The notes under the pieces were generated by a model. That model was not told the DNA's origin. It did no database searches and saw nothing but the letters and a program-made list of their open reading frames with translations. A DNA stretch of 64,000 nt from Sulfotelmatobacter sp049792875. GTDB taxonomy: Bacteria > Acidobacteriota > Terriglobia > Terriglobales > Acidobacteriaceae. Below are positions 45,387 through 55,207 of the stretch, in pieces; positions within the stretch are counted from its first letter, which is position 1, and every line of letters begins with the position of its first letter. A program made the position numbers and the translations under genes. The stretch lies in NCBI GenBank assembly GCA_049792875.1, contig JBARBI010000207.1, forward strand, positions 1 to 64,000, given 5' to 3'.

Positions 45387-46760
45387 TCACTGTGGCCGCT
45401 TCGACAATTGTGGCGTCGTGGTCGGCGCCGGGTTTCCCTGCGCGGACAAGGCCTGATTCAGTTGGCTGGCCAACTGGTCTACCTGCTCGTTGGAGATTTG
45501 GATCTGGCCGCCGAGCACAATGCTCAGACTGCCTACGCCCGCATCCTGGAATCTGGCGTTTTGGAGTACGACGGAATTCTGTATCGCGGGCGGAAGGGTA
45601 ATCTTGAAATCCGATCCAGCTCGCGCCGCGGAGAGGACCAACTGAGCGGCCTTATCGAGCAGGTCTTCGCCAAGCGACCCAGAGCGCAAAGCGTCCAACA
45701 TCATGCCGGCGGCGTCGATGCGCCCGAACGCAGGGACCATCTTCCAGGTATTCACCTTCTCCATGGCCGGGGTCAACTTGATCTCAACCGTGCCGTCGCC
45801 TTCCCCCAGTTCGTTCGAGGTTTGTAGCCCAAACGTTCGAGGACAGGTCCAGCGCTCAAAGTGCAACTGCACGAGCAAGAGGCTCGCTGGAGTCGAGGGC
45901 CTAAGCATAGCTTGCCGAATCGCGACACGCTGCCCGCAGCGCTCCGCACGGTCGAGTTGGGCTCGTAGGAGTTGGGTGATGTTTTGTTGCAGGTCTGAAA
46001 GATCGGCGGCGATCTCGAGTTTAAATGTGCGCTGGCCGCCCTGAGTAGCAATCTGAGAAAGCATGCCCGCCACCGGGACCGTGATCGTAAGATTCTCAAT
46101 GCTCACCGGATCCTTCACCTGCGGAAGAGTGAAGGCCAGATCCTGGCCGCTGGCCAGCGTGATGCTCATTTCCCTTCCGAGCGCAAGTTGTTGCTCGTGG
46201 AAATCCGTAAGCGACTTGTCGAGACTCTCGGCGTACGCAACAACCTCAGGGCGGGGAGACTTGACATCCAAACTTTGATCCAGCCTCTTCGCTCCCAGTT
46301 CAAGGTCGGAGTCCGATTTAGCCAGTCTCTTGGCGATATCTTTCAATCCCGATTTTTGCGCGGCGGAGAATCCTTGCTGGAACTCCTTGTTCCTACTCCT
46401 GGCATTCTCCAGCGTCCGCTCGAGAACATCTCGACGGGCAGATTCCGGCGCGGCGTTCTCCTTGTGCACCTCTTCTAGAAAGATTTGCAGTTCAGCTTTC
46501 GCTGCTTCCGTACTTTGGACCAGGGAGTGAAACTCCGCAATCTGTTGGCTGGATGCCTGCACTGCCATGGCCTGGTGAAAGTCCCTGAGAGCGTCCTTTT
46601 CGCTGACTCCGGTCGGACGGCTGATCCCGGACATGCCACTTCCTCCCATGCCGCCGGCTCCGCCATGGCGCTGGGCAGTCGCCGCCAGGGGATACCCCAG
46701 CAAGACAGAGCCAAGAATCAGAGCGTTCATCGCAGAGAAGGAAAACCCTCTTCGAGCCAT
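45387..46760 (-). CDS. Secreted protein of unknown function
   Basis: 457 residues with a signal peptide (ALILGSVLLGYPLAATAQ) and a Gly/Met-rich start of the mature protein (GGAGGMGGSGM). Residues ~60-190 are charged and helical, likely a coiled coil (RRDVLERTLENARSRNKEFQQ). The second half is beta-rich. It ends with a Gln/Pro/Thr tail. I recognise no family, and nothing nearby suggests a role. Confidence 0.6.
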   Translation of the reverse strand: MARRGFSFSAMNALILGSVLLGYPLAATAQRHGGAGGMGGSGMSGISRPTGVSEKDALRDFHQAMAVQASSQQIAEFHSLVQSTEAAKAELQIFLEEVHKENAAPESARRDVLERTLENARSRNKEFQQGFSAAQKSGLKDIAKRLAKSDSDLELGAKRLDQSLDVKSPRPEVVAYAESLDKSLTDFHEQQLALGREMSITLASGQDLAFTLPQVKDPVSIENLTITVPVAGMLSQIATQGGQRTFKLEIAADLSDLQQNITQLLRAQLDRAERCGQRVAIRQAMLRPSTPASLLLVQLHFERWTCPRTFGLQTSNELGEGDGTVEIKLTPAMEKVNTWKMVPAFGRIDAAGMMLDALRSGSLGEDLLDKAAQLVLSAARAGSDFKITLPPAIQNSVVLQNARFQDAGVGSLSIVLGGQIQISNEQVDQLASQLNQALSAQGNPAPTTTPQLSKRPQ

Positions 46761-47012
46761 GGCGTAAATCTCCGACCAATCTAAGGTAGGAAACGCAAGG
46801 AAACTGCCAATCTGGGAGGAACACCAGGACCGCGCGTCAATCGGGCCAAAACTGGCGACCTGACCAAACTGGCGACGTAGGTTTAGCTTGGCTCACACCA
46901 GGAAAAAAAGCCACACACTTTACAGTTCTTTGCAAAGGGACGGAGAATTGCTGCCGGCGGTCTGCCTTCGAGTAAGCGGTTTGTGAATGGAGTGGGGGGC
47001 CTGCGTTCGATC

Positions 47013-47924
47013 TTACTCCAGCGACAGTACGACCCAATACACGCCTGTGGGATAAGTGTCGGTGCGGCCGTAACAGGCCCCGATGGAAACGCTGTGCAGG
47101 TTGCGGCTCGCGATGGCGTGGGCCGTTCCTGCAGGCAGGGTTTCGGGGTGCAGGCTGGTGTAGGTGAAAACGGTAAAGCGCGCGGCGAGTTTGCGAACCG
47201 GGGTAGTTCCAAGCTTGTCGGCTTGCGCCATCGAGCACGCAGCCTCATCCGCAATCAGCAGATCGCGCCGCTGCAGTTCAGGCTGGCTGGCTTGGCGGCG
47301 CGTTTGATTCACGGCCGCGGCAATGCGGTCTTTCACTTCAGTAGCAGAATAATTGGGGAGGGCATGGCCGAAGTCCTGCACAATGAAAAGGCGGTCCCCA
47401 CTACGAACCACGCCCAGCCCGACCACGTTGTAAGCCGGGTTGAGCAGGTTCGCGCGATGCGGGGGTGAAAGCATGAGATGTTGATGTCCGTGCTCGGCAT
47501 CGTAGTCGAGGGCAACGTTTTCGCCCTCTTGGTCGAACTGGAGGTGAGTTGTGGCCGCCAGACGTTGAGGTAGAGAAGCCTCGCCGTCAAGCTGATGCGA
47601 AAGCTGGCCCGCCGACAGCATGGCCTGCGCGTGAACGCGAGCAGCTTCGGACAGTCCAGCATCGACTGTCAGTGGAGGCGCACCCGCTTTCTCGCGCGCC
47701 TGGTTGGCTAGTGTCAGAAGCTGCTCTTCGGTCTGAACCTCGTATTCGTTAAAGGGAAGGTCGGGAGTTCTGGCGGCGGCCGGCTTCAGCATAGCTTTCT
47801 GGGCCGACTGGCCGGTGGCTCCGGGGCCTTCAGCTGGAACGGCCATCAGGCGAGTCGCGGGCTGTACGGTCGCGGCGCCCGTGCCGAGCAGGAACGCCAA
47901 CAATAGTCTGGGGCCTCTATGCAT
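47013..47924 (-). CDS. Exported CAP (SCP/PR-1)-domain protein
   Basis: 303 residues from the ATG at 47924 (a TTG precedes it in frame). Signal peptide, then a CAP domain at ~65-200 (LLTLANQAREKAGAPPL; AAR VHAQAMLSAGQLSHQ; GENVALDY; HRANLLNPAYNVVGLGV). The usual histidines and acidic residues of the CAP cavity are visible. A further ~100 residues of unknown fold follow. Bacterial CAP proteins are secreted, roles diverse. Confidence 0.85.
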   Translation of the reverse strand: MHRGPRLLLAFLLGTGAATVQPATRLMAVPAEGPGATGQSAQKAMLKPAAARTPDLPFNEYEVQTEEQLLTLANQAREKAGAPPLTVDAGLSEAARVHAQAMLSAGQLSHQLDGEASLPQRLAATTHLQFDQEGENVALDYDAEHGHQHLMLSPPHRANLLNPAYNVVGLGVVRSGDRLFIVQDFGHALPNYSATEVKDRIAAAVNQTRRQASQPELQRRDLLIADEAACSMAQADKLGTTPVRKLAARFTVFTYTSLHPETLPAGTAHAIASRNLHSVSIGACYGRTDTYPTGVYWVVLSLE

Positions 47925-48058
47925 CAATCTGGCCTATCCAACGAGATCCTGGGAAGGATCAAGGTCCGCTCAAGCCATTTCCGGCTCAAGGTTGTTACCG
48001 GCTCAAACCTGCTGCTGGTGCTAGGCTAGAAGCCGGGGACGGGAGAAAGAAGTTACCT

Positions 48059-49453
48059 GTGTCTATAGAACTAGGGATCAGTGGGGGCATTGGCCTGTTG
48101 TTTGGCGGCTTGCTCGCCTGGCTGGTTCTGCGTTCGCGCACGGCCGGGCTGCAGGCCCGTTTGTCGTTGACGGAGAAGGAATTAGCGACCGTAAAGGCCG
48201 ATCTGGCGCGGCTTTTGGCGGATCAGCGGACGCTCCTGGAGAGCCGCGCCAGATTGGAATCCGCCCTGGAATCGGAACGAAAGACCAGCAACGAAAAGAT
48301 CGAATTGTTGGCCAAAGCGGGGGATCGTGCCGCAGTCGACTTGCAGAACGCGTTCAAGGCGCTGGCGGCGGACGCGTTGAAAAACAATAATTCTTCGTTC
48401 CTCCAGATCGCTCAGGAAACGCTGAAACGGTTTCAGAGCGAGGCCCAGGGAGATCTTGATGCGCGGCAGAAAGCGGTCGCGGATCTGGTCATGCCAGTGC
48501 ATGAGTCGCTGAGCAAGGTGGATGCGCAGATTCAGCAAATGGAAATCGCGCGCGGCGAGGCATACGGCGATCTGAAGGCCCAGGTCCAGTCGCTGATCAG
48601 CACACAAAAAGAGCTGCAATCGGAAACCGGCAACCTGGTGCGTGCCCTGCGCACTCCAAACGTGCGCGGACGATGGGGAGAGATACAGTTGCGGCGGGTG
48701 GTCGAGATTGCGGGGATGCTGCCCTATTGCGACTTCGCGGAGCAGGAGACGGTGACCGGCGAAAGCGGCCGCCTGCGCCCGGATCTGGTCGTAAAGTTGC
48801 CTGGCGGCAAGAACGTCGTGGTCGATGCGAAGACGCCGCTGCAAGCTTTTCTCGACGCATTCGAAACGACCGACGAAGAGGCGCGGCGGGCGTGCCTGGC
48901 CAGTCATGCGCGTCAGGTGCGGGACCACATGAAGACGTTGAGCGCCAAGAACTATTGGGAACAGTTCGAGGCCACACCGGAGTTCGTGGTGATGTTCCTG
49001 CCAGGGGAAACGTTTTTCAGTGCTGCGCTGGAGCAGGATCCGAGCCTCATCGAACAAGGGGTTCTGCAGCGGGTGATTCCGGCGTCGCCAACCACGCTGA
49101 TCGCGCTGTTGAAGGCCGTCGCTTACGGTTGGAACCAGGAGAAACTGGCGCGCAACGCGCAGCAGATCAGCGCTCTCGGCAAGGAACTGCACGACCGCCT
49201 GCGCAAACTTGCGGGACACATCACCGCTGTGGGCACCAATCTGGACCGAGCGGTGGAGGCCTACAACCAGGCTGTTGGATCGATGGAAAACCGAGTGTTG
49301 GTTTCAGCGCGCAAGTTCACGGAGCTGGGTGCGTCGGTAGCGGAGGACATTCCGGAGTTGGAGCCGATTGAGACCACTGCCCGGGCGCTCTCGTTTGAGT
49401 GGGATGAAGACCCTCCCGTCATACCGGAGAACGACAAGCTCAAAGCGGGCTAG
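48059..49453 (+). CDS. rmuC: DNA recombination protein RmuC
   Basis: 464 residues from a GTG. One N-terminal membrane segment (GGIGLLFGGLLAWLVL), then a long coiled coil, then the RmuC nuclease-like domain (RGRWGEIQLRRVVEIAGM; DLVVKLPGGKNVVVDAKTPL; FLPGETFFSAALEQDP). The PD-(D/E)XK-like D...DAK arrangement is present. RmuC limits inverted-repeat rearrangements in E. coli. Stands alone. Confidence 0.95.
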   Translation: MSIELGISGGIGLLFGGLLAWLVLRSRTAGLQARLSLTEKELATVKADLARLLADQRTLLESRARLESALESERKTSNEKIELLAKAGDRAAVDLQNAFKALAADALKNNNSSFLQIAQETLKRFQSEAQGDLDARQKAVADLVMPVHESLSKVDAQIQQMEIARGEAYGDLKAQVQSLISTQKELQSETGNLVRALRTPNVRGRWGEIQLRRVVEIAGMLPYCDFAEQETVTGESGRLRPDLVVKLPGGKNVVVDAKTPLQAFLDAFETTDEEARRACLASHARQVRDHMKTLSAKNYWEQFEATPEFVVMFLPGETFFSAALEQDPSLIEQGVLQRVIPASPTTLIALLKAVAYGWNQEKLARNAQQISALGKELHDRLRKLAGHITAVGTNLDRAVEAYNQAVGSMENRVLVSARKFTELGASVAEDIPELEPIETTARALSFEWDEDPPVIPENDKLKAG

Positions 49454-49765
49454 CCACTCGGGAAGACGATTCTTGCTCAGATACTCTCAACCATCCGACT
49501 TGATTTCGTCCGCCGTGGCCGCTACGCCCAGATGCCGCAACATAACAAAAGCAGACAGTAAGAATCCCTTGTGAGCGAACACTCCGTACGTCGTTATCAG
49601 TTTCCTCCCACATCCGGTATCGACTCTGGATGATCATATTTCCGGCACTTGGCCGAATCGATCAAGCGAACGATCGCTTCCTAAGCCCAACAATCTCAAG
49701 GGAAAGAGGATACGGAATCCCACATAAACATCCAAAAAGACATAGTTGTCGTTCGGAAATGCATC

Positions 49766-49771
49766 TATAAT
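49766..49771 (+). promoter_or_regulatory. TATAAT upstream of the PDZ kinase gene
   Basis: A perfect -10 box in an AT-rich patch of the 358-base gap 49454-49811. No good -35 box is found at 16-18 bases (TTGTCG is 14 bases away). Its position favours the ATG at 49812 over the upstream TTG at 49746 as the start of the kinase. Confidence 0.4.
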
Positions 49772-49811
49772 TTCGGAAGTCGCTTTATCTACGGGACTTA
49801 ACAGTCCGAGA

Positions 49812-52748
49812 ATGGGGCTCGACGTGGCAGCGAAGTTGCTAATTGAGGATCAGTGGGGGGTCGCTCCCACGCCTCCGCAGCCCCCGGGGGATTCGGGGCC
49901 GGTGCCGAAGTCCATGAATCGGGAAAGCCAAGCTCGTTTTGTCGCGGTGCTGTTGTTCCTGATGACAGTGGCTGCGGTGATCTTTGCCGGCCTGAACTTC
50001 CAGAAAGAACGCGAGTCTACGGCCCCGGACGACGGAGTCTTGTGGGTAGAGCGGGACGGACATCTGTTTGCGGACCAACTTGAGCCCGACGGCTCGGGCG
50101 CTAAGAGCGGCATCAAGCCTGACGACGAACTGGTCTCGGTCAACGGACAGGAAATCAAGAACACACCGGGTCTGGAACGCCAACTGTACCGAACAGGCGT
50201 CTGGTCAAAGGCCACTTACACTCTCGCTCGTCACGGAGTGACGCTGGATTCCAGCGTGATCCTGGTTCCCGCAAACCGCTCCCTGAATAATTCGCTGCGG
50301 CTGATCGCCCTGATCTACCTGGGTATCGGGGTGTACGTCCTGCTACGCCGCTGGACGGCGCCCGGGTCCACACATTTCTACATTTTCTGCCTGGTTTCGT
50401 TCATCGCGTATTCCTTCAAGTACACGGGGAAGCTGAACGATTTCGACTGGATTATCTACTGGGGCAACATCGTAGCCTGGGTGCTGCAGCCGGCGCTGTT
50501 TCTGCACTTTGTTCTGACGTTCCCGGAGAAGCGGCAGTTTGTGCGCCGGCACGGGTGGCTGTTGGCGATGGCCTACGTGCCGGGAACACTTTTGCTGGGT
50601 CTCCGCCTGGCGGCAATGCGGTGGCTGGAAGCGAGTGGACGGCTGAGCCGGAACATGGACCGCCTGGATATTTCCTACGGCGCGGTGTTCTTCCTGATCG
50701 CCGCCAGCGTGCTCTTGCACAGCTACCGGAACGCCGGCACGACCATCCTGCGGCAGCAGTTGAAGTGGGTAACGCGGGGTACGATTCTGGCGATCTCGCC
50801 CTACACGCTGTTGTACGTTTTGCCCTACGTATTTCCTCACGCGATGGGATGGTTGCCGCAGGCGGTGGCGAAAATCTCAGTCCTGTCGCTGTTGCTGTTG
50901 CCGCTGACCTTCGGCTACGCGATTTTCCGCTATCGGCTGATGGACGTTGATCTGATCTCGAAGCGGGTCGTGGTTTATACCTTGGCGGTCACGGCGGTGG
51001 TGGGAATGTACTTCGCCATGGTTGCCGGCGTGGCGACCTTGGTCCACATGCGGCAGCCCAGCACGGGCCCCGTGGGCCTCATTCTGGCGGTGGTGGTTAC
51101 GGCGCTGTTGTTTGACCCGGTGCGGAAATGGATTCAGGACCGAGTTGACCAGTTCTTCTATCGCACCGTATATGACTACCGGCGGACGCTGATTGAATTT
51201 GGCCGAGAGCTCGGTTCTGAAACGGATTTGAACGCGCTCCTGTCCTCGGTGCTGGACCGCTTGTCGCGGACCCTGGCCGTGGACCGGATTGCGATTTTCC
51301 TGCGGGCCGGCGAGGAGGCGGAGCAGTTCGTCGTCTCGAAATCGGTGGGCATGAATCCCATGGGCAAGCTCGATCTGACGTTTCTGAGCGCGCCGCGTCC
51401 GGAGCCTGCCGGGCACATGTTCTTCGAGAACACACACCTGGTGCCACGCGAGACCATCGGTTCGCAGGATGCGATCGCCCGCTTGGATTTGAATTACTAC
51501 ATCCCGTGCCGCGCGCAGCAGAAGACCGTAGCCGTACTCGGGTTGGGAAAAACCACGAAGGGCGACTACCTCTCGAGTGAAGACATCGAGCTGCTCGAGA
51601 CATTAGGCGGCTACCTGGGGATCGCGATCCAGAACGGACGGCTGTACGCTTCGCTGCAGCAGAAGGTGGCGGAGTACGAGCGCCTGAAAGACTTCAACGA
51701 AAATATCGTAGAGTCCATCAACGTGGGCATCATGGCGCTCGACATGGAAGACCGTATCGAGAGCTGGAACGCGCAGATGGAAGTGATGTACGCCCTGCCG
51801 CGCTGGCAGACCCTGACGCAACCTGTGCGCACCGTCTTCCCGGCGGACTTCGTGGATGAGTTCAACCGGGTGCGGCAAAACGCCGGCATTAACAATCTGT
51901 ACAAGTTCCGGTTGCAGACTCCGGCGGGTGAGACGCGGACGGTCAACGTAGCCATTGCGCCGCTGGTGACGCGCAAATTCCAGGTGATCGGACGCCTCGT
52001 CATCATGGATGACATCACGGAGCGCGTGGAACTCGAGGGACAGCTTTCGCAGGCCGACAAGCTCTCGTCGATCGGATTACTGGCAGCGGGTGTGGCCCAC
52101 GAGGTGAACACCCCCCTGGCGGTGATTTCGTCTTACACCCAGATGCTTGCCAAGCAACTGCAGGGCGACCCGCAGAAGTCGGGACTGCTGGAGAAGATCA
52201 CTCGGCAAACTTTCCGCGCCTCGGAGATCGTGAACAACCTGCTGAACTTTTCGCGCACCAGCGGCACCGAGTTCGCCGACGTGGATATCAACAAAGTCAT
52301 CACCGACACGCTCGCGCTTCTGGAACATCAGTTCAAGACCGCCAAGATCGAGGTGCACTCTGAGTTGACCCCGGCGATTTCGGCCATTCAGGGCAATCCG
52401 GGTAGATTGCAGCAGGTTTTCCTAAACCTGTTTCTCAACGCCAAAGACGCGATGCCGGGCGGCGGCAGGCTCAACGTAGCCACGACCAACGGCGACATGG
52501 TGAGCGTGCGGGTTTCCGATACAGGATCAGGGATTGCACCCGAGCATATCCAGCGCATTTACGATCCGTTCTTCACTACCAAGACCGCGCCGAAAGAAGG
52601 CCAAAACCGCGGCACCGGGCTGGGACTCTCCGTAACCTACGGCATCATCCAGGAGCATGCTGGCAAGATTCGCGTTGAAAGCGATCCGGGATCCGGGACA
52701 ACGTTCGCCCTGGACTTCCCCCTGAGCAGGAAGGCGGCGCATGTCTGA
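49812..52748 (+). CDS. Membrane histidine kinase with PDZ, multi-span sensor, GAF and PAS domains
   Basis: 978 residues from the ATG at 49812. One membrane segment, then a periplasmic PDZ domain (residues ~75-140, GIKPDDELVSVNGQEI), then about eight membrane spans to ~370, a GAF domain (~400-560), a PAS domain (~575-700), HisKA with His763 (GVAHEVNTPL) and HATPase (NLFLNAKDAM; DTGSGI; GTGLGLSV). The PDZ suggests it senses exposed protein C-termini in the periplasm. The stop overlaps the next regulator by eight bases, so they form a pair. Confidence 0.9.
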   Translation: MGLDVAAKLLIEDQWGVAPTPPQPPGDSGPVPKSMNRESQARFVAVLLFLMTVAAVIFAGLNFQKERESTAPDDGVLWVERDGHLFADQLEPDGSGAKSGIKPDDELVSVNGQEIKNTPGLERQLYRTGVWSKATYTLARHGVTLDSSVILVPANRSLNNSLRLIALIYLGIGVYVLLRRWTAPGSTHFYIFCLVSFIAYSFKYTGKLNDFDWIIYWGNIVAWVLQPALFLHFVLTFPEKRQFVRRHGWLLAMAYVPGTLLLGLRLAAMRWLEASGRLSRNMDRLDISYGAVFFLIAASVLLHSYRNAGTTILRQQLKWVTRGTILAISPYTLLYVLPYVFPHAMGWLPQAVAKISVLSLLLLPLTFGYAIFRYRLMDVDLISKRVVVYTLAVTAVVGMYFAMVAGVATLVHMRQPSTGPVGLILAVVVTALLFDPVRKWIQDRVDQFFYRTVYDYRRTLIEFGRELGSETDLNALLSSVLDRLSRTLAVDRIAIFLRAGEEAEQFVVSKSVGMNPMGKLDLTFLSAPRPEPAGHMFFENTHLVPRETIGSQDAIARLDLNYYIPCRAQQKTVAVLGLGKTTKGDYLSSEDIELLETLGGYLGIAIQNGRLYASLQQKVAEYERLKDFNENIVESINVGIMALDMEDRIESWNAQMEVMYALPRWQTLTQPVRTVFPADFVDEFNRVRQNAGINNLYKFRLQTPAGETRTVNVAIAPLVTRKFQVIGRLVIMDDITERVELEGQLSQADKLSSIGLLAAGVAHEVNTPLAVISSYTQMLAKQLQGDPQKSGLLEKITRQTFRASEIVNNLLNFSRTSGTEFADVDINKVITDTLALLEHQFKTAKIEVHSELTPAISAIQGNPGRLQQVFLNLFLNAKDAMPGGGRLNVATTNGDMVSVRVSDTGSGIAPEHIQRIYDPFFTTKTAPKEGQNRGTGLGLSVTYGIIQEHAGKIRVESDPGSGTTFALDFPLSRKAAHV

Positions 52749-54174
52749 GGCAGCAGTCGTCACGCGCAGCGCGATGAACGGCAATCCGTCGTTGTCCGGT
52801 TCGGTGCTCATTGTTGACGATGAGGCCGAGATTCGCGAGTCTTTGCAGACGCTGCTCGAGATGGAAGGATTCGAAGTTGAGACCGCCGTGACCGGTGAGG
52901 ACGGGCTCGCGCAAATGGCGGATCGCCCGTTTGATCTGGTGCTCCTGGATCTGACTCTGCCCGGACGCAACGGGATGGAGATTCTCTCGGAGATTCGCTC
53001 GCACGATTCGCGCCTGCCGGTCATCATGATCACTGCCTACGGGACGGTGGAAAATGCCGTGCGCGCCATGCAATCTGGGGCAGCGAATTTCGTGCAGAAG
53101 CCCTGGGACAACGAAAAACTTCTGGCCGATGTGCGCGCCGCGGTGGGGTGGCGCCGGGCAGAAGAAGAGAACGTCCAACTCAAGCGCGCGCTCAAGCAGC
53201 GTTACAACTTTGAAAATATCGTGGGTAAGAGCGAGCCCATGCTGAAGATTTTTGACCTGGTTGCGCAGGTAGCAAACAGCCGGTCCACCGTGCTGTTGCA
53301 GGGCGAAAGCGGCACCGGCAAAGAAGTAATTGCCAAGGCCGTTCACCTGAACTCACCGCGGCGCGACAAGCCGTTCGTTCCGGTCAACACCGGGTCCATG
53401 CCCACGGACCTGCTGGAGTCCACGCTCTTCGGCCACGTCAAGGGAGCGTTCACCAGCGCCATCGCTTCGAAAAAGGGCCTGTTCGAAGTGGCGGACAAAG
53501 GCACGCTGTTCCTTGACGAAATCGCGACGATGGGACTGGAAACGCAAGCCAAGATCCTGCGCGTCCTGCAGGACCGGCGGTTCATGCACCTGGGTGGGAT
53601 TCAGGAAGTCCAGGTGGACGTACGGATTATTGCCGCTACCAACATCGACTTGCGGCAGATGGTGCGCGAGGGGCGGTTCCGCGAAGATCTTTTCTATCGT
53701 CTGAACGTCATTACGGTCGAACTTCCGCCGCTGCGCCAGCGCAAGGAAGATATCCCGCTGCTGGTAGAATTCTTTTTGAAGAAGTACGCCGAAGAAAATG
53801 GACGGCCGGCGCCGCGCATCACTCCAGAAGCGCTTCGCCCGCTGATGGCCTACTCCTGGCCGGGCAACGTACGCGAACTGGAGAATGTAATCGAACGCGC
53901 TGTGGTGCTCTCTTCCGGGCCGGAAATCAGCATGGACCTGCTGCCAGAATCTATGATGGGCCGCGGTTCCTCGCTCACACTGCACGACCCACCGTCGGAC
54001 GCGTCGTTATTTGAAATTGTTGAAGACGTGGAGCGCCGCGTCATCACCGACATGCTCGAACGCTGCAACTGGAACCAGACTGAAGCCGCCGAGCGCTTCC
54101 ACGTGCCGCTGTCTACGCTGAACCAGAAAATCCGGCGGCTGAGTATTGAGATCAAGAAGAAGGGCCGGGGATAG
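52741..54174 (+). CDS. NtrC-family response regulator with variant GAFTSA loop
   Basis: 477 residues: receiver with Asp70 (LLDLTLPGRNG), AAA+ domain with Walker A GESGTGKE (188-195), Walker B FLDE, and a C-terminal Fis-type helix-turn-helix (NQTEAAERFHVPLSTLNQKIRRL). The sigma-54-contacting loop is GAFTSA (235-240), with Ser239 replacing the usual Gly. It is the partner of the PDZ kinase upstream. The substitution may weaken or alter sigma-54 contact. Confidence 0.9.
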   Translation: MSEAAVVTRSAMNGNPSLSGSVLIVDDEAEIRESLQTLLEMEGFEVETAVTGEDGLAQMADRPFDLVLLDLTLPGRNGMEILSEIRSHDSRLPVIMITAYGTVENAVRAMQSGAANFVQKPWDNEKLLADVRAAVGWRRAEEENVQLKRALKQRYNFENIVGKSEPMLKIFDLVAQVANSRSTVLLQGESGTGKEVIAKAVHLNSPRRDKPFVPVNTGSMPTDLLESTLFGHVKGAFTSAIASKKGLFEVADKGTLFLDEIATMGLETQAKILRVLQDRRFMHLGGIQEVQVDVRIIAATNIDLRQMVREGRFREDLFYRLNVITVELPPLRQRKEDIPLLVEFFLKKYAEENGRPAPRITPEALRPLMAYSWPGNVRELENVIERAVVLSSGPEISMDLLPESMMGRGSSLTLHDPPSDASLFEIVEDVERRVITDMLERCNWNQTEAAERFHVPLSTLNQKIRRLSIEIKKKGRG

Positions 54175-54304
54175 GGGCAGTTCTCAGTTCCACCTGCAAC
54201 CTCCAGCCGCAGTACGCGAGTGGTTTCGGAAAGGCTCTCGACCAAAACGAGCCCGCGATGTCCCGGCAGTTGATGGGGACCGGATCTTTTGCCGCCTGCG
54301 GAGG

Positions 54305-55039
54305 TTAAGCTCGCTGCGGCAATGCGGCCGATAGCAGGACGTTCGCTACCTCGCCGGGACGTTCGACATGGCAATCGTGGCCAGTCTTCAGGTCGGTGAC
54401 TTCCCAGCCGGAAGCACGGGCTTTTGCAGCAAACGGCGCGAAGAACGGCCTCGCCGGATATCCTTCCGCGACGCAACGAACGAAGCTGGCCGGAATGCTG
54501 GCCTTCCGGTTGGCCGGAAGACGAAGCGGTTCCTCAAAGCAACGTAGACTAAAATCACACAGCCTAGCGCGGACGAAATCACGTGCTTCGCCTGGCTTCA
54601 ATCCCCAGAGATCAAGCTGGCCCTCCCCACCCGGTAAGCGCCAGCCACCTCCATGCTCTCGCGCGATGTCGCGGAAATAAGCGCCAATCTCAGGTGGAAG
54701 CAAGTCCAGCGCGCTTTGCCCATTTTCCGGGATGAAGGCATCCAGGAAAACCAAGTGCTTGACTCGAGTTGGATTCGTCTCTACCACACCGCTGATAATC
54801 ATGCCTGCGTAACTGTGGCCTACAACGATCACTGGGTCCGGGAACCTTGACAGCTCGCAGGAAACGTCCTCTACATGTCGCTGCAGCGTGATGTCGGGAG
54901 ACAAGCGGCTTTGGTCTGTGCCAAGCCCACTGAGGACCGGAGTGATCACCCGGTGACCTTGTTTTTCCAGCAAGGGGATCAACAGGTCCCACGTACCGGT
55001 TGACTGCCAGGCGCCGTGTACAAGGACGAACACCGACAT
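54305..55039 (-). CDS. Alpha/beta-hydrolase fold esterase
   Basis: 244 residues from the ATG at 55039 (MSVFVLVHGAWQST). Nucleophile Ser76 in GHSYAG, oxyanion HGAW, and a C-terminal HDCHVERP that supplies the histidine. This is the RsbQ/plant methyl-esterase-like branch. Substrate unknown. No clear ribosome site: the start is only 18 bases from that of a divergent small gene. Confidence 0.85.
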   Translation of the reverse strand: MSVFVLVHGAWQSTGTWDLLIPLLEKQGHRVITPVLSGLGTDQSRLSPDITLQRHVEDVSCELSRFPDPVIVVGHSYAGMIISGVVETNPTRVKHLVFLDAFIPENGQSALDLLPPEIGAYFRDIAREHGGGWRLPGGEGQLDLWGLKPGEARDFVRARLCDFSLRCFEEPLRLPANRKASIPASFVRCVAEGYPARPFFAPFAAKARASGWEVTDLKTGHDCHVERPGEVANVLLSAALPQRA

Positions 55040-55057
55040 GGGGAAGAGTCTAACAGG

Positions 55058-55207
55058 TTGAGATGGCTCGGGTTCGGGCTTGCCCTTCTGTGTTTGGGGC
55101 TTGTTCTGATTTCCCAATATACTTTGCACATGAGCGGTCTATTTGTCATCATCGTAATTGTGGTCGCCCTCTGGGCCGGAAGCGCTGTGATCAATAGAAG
55201 TAACTAG
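55058..55207 (+). CDS. Possible small two-helix membrane protein
   Basis: 49 residues from a TTG at 55058, ten bases after GGGAAGAG, or 63 from a GTG at 55016. Two membrane helices (WLGFGLALLCLGLVLIS; LFVIIVIVVALWAGSAV) separated by a short loop. It is divergent from the hydrolase with the start codons 18 bases apart. Hydrophobicity and RBS support it; absence of homologue knowledge does not. May be a chance frame. Confidence 0.4.
   Translation: MRWLGFGLALLCLGLVLISQYTLHMSGLFVIIVIVVALWAGSAVINRSN

Noticed and set aside
46837..47254. Minus-strand open frames downstream and inside the CAP-domain gene
   Set aside because: Out of frame with the CAP protein and of shadow composition; the sequence 46761-47012 shows no gene.
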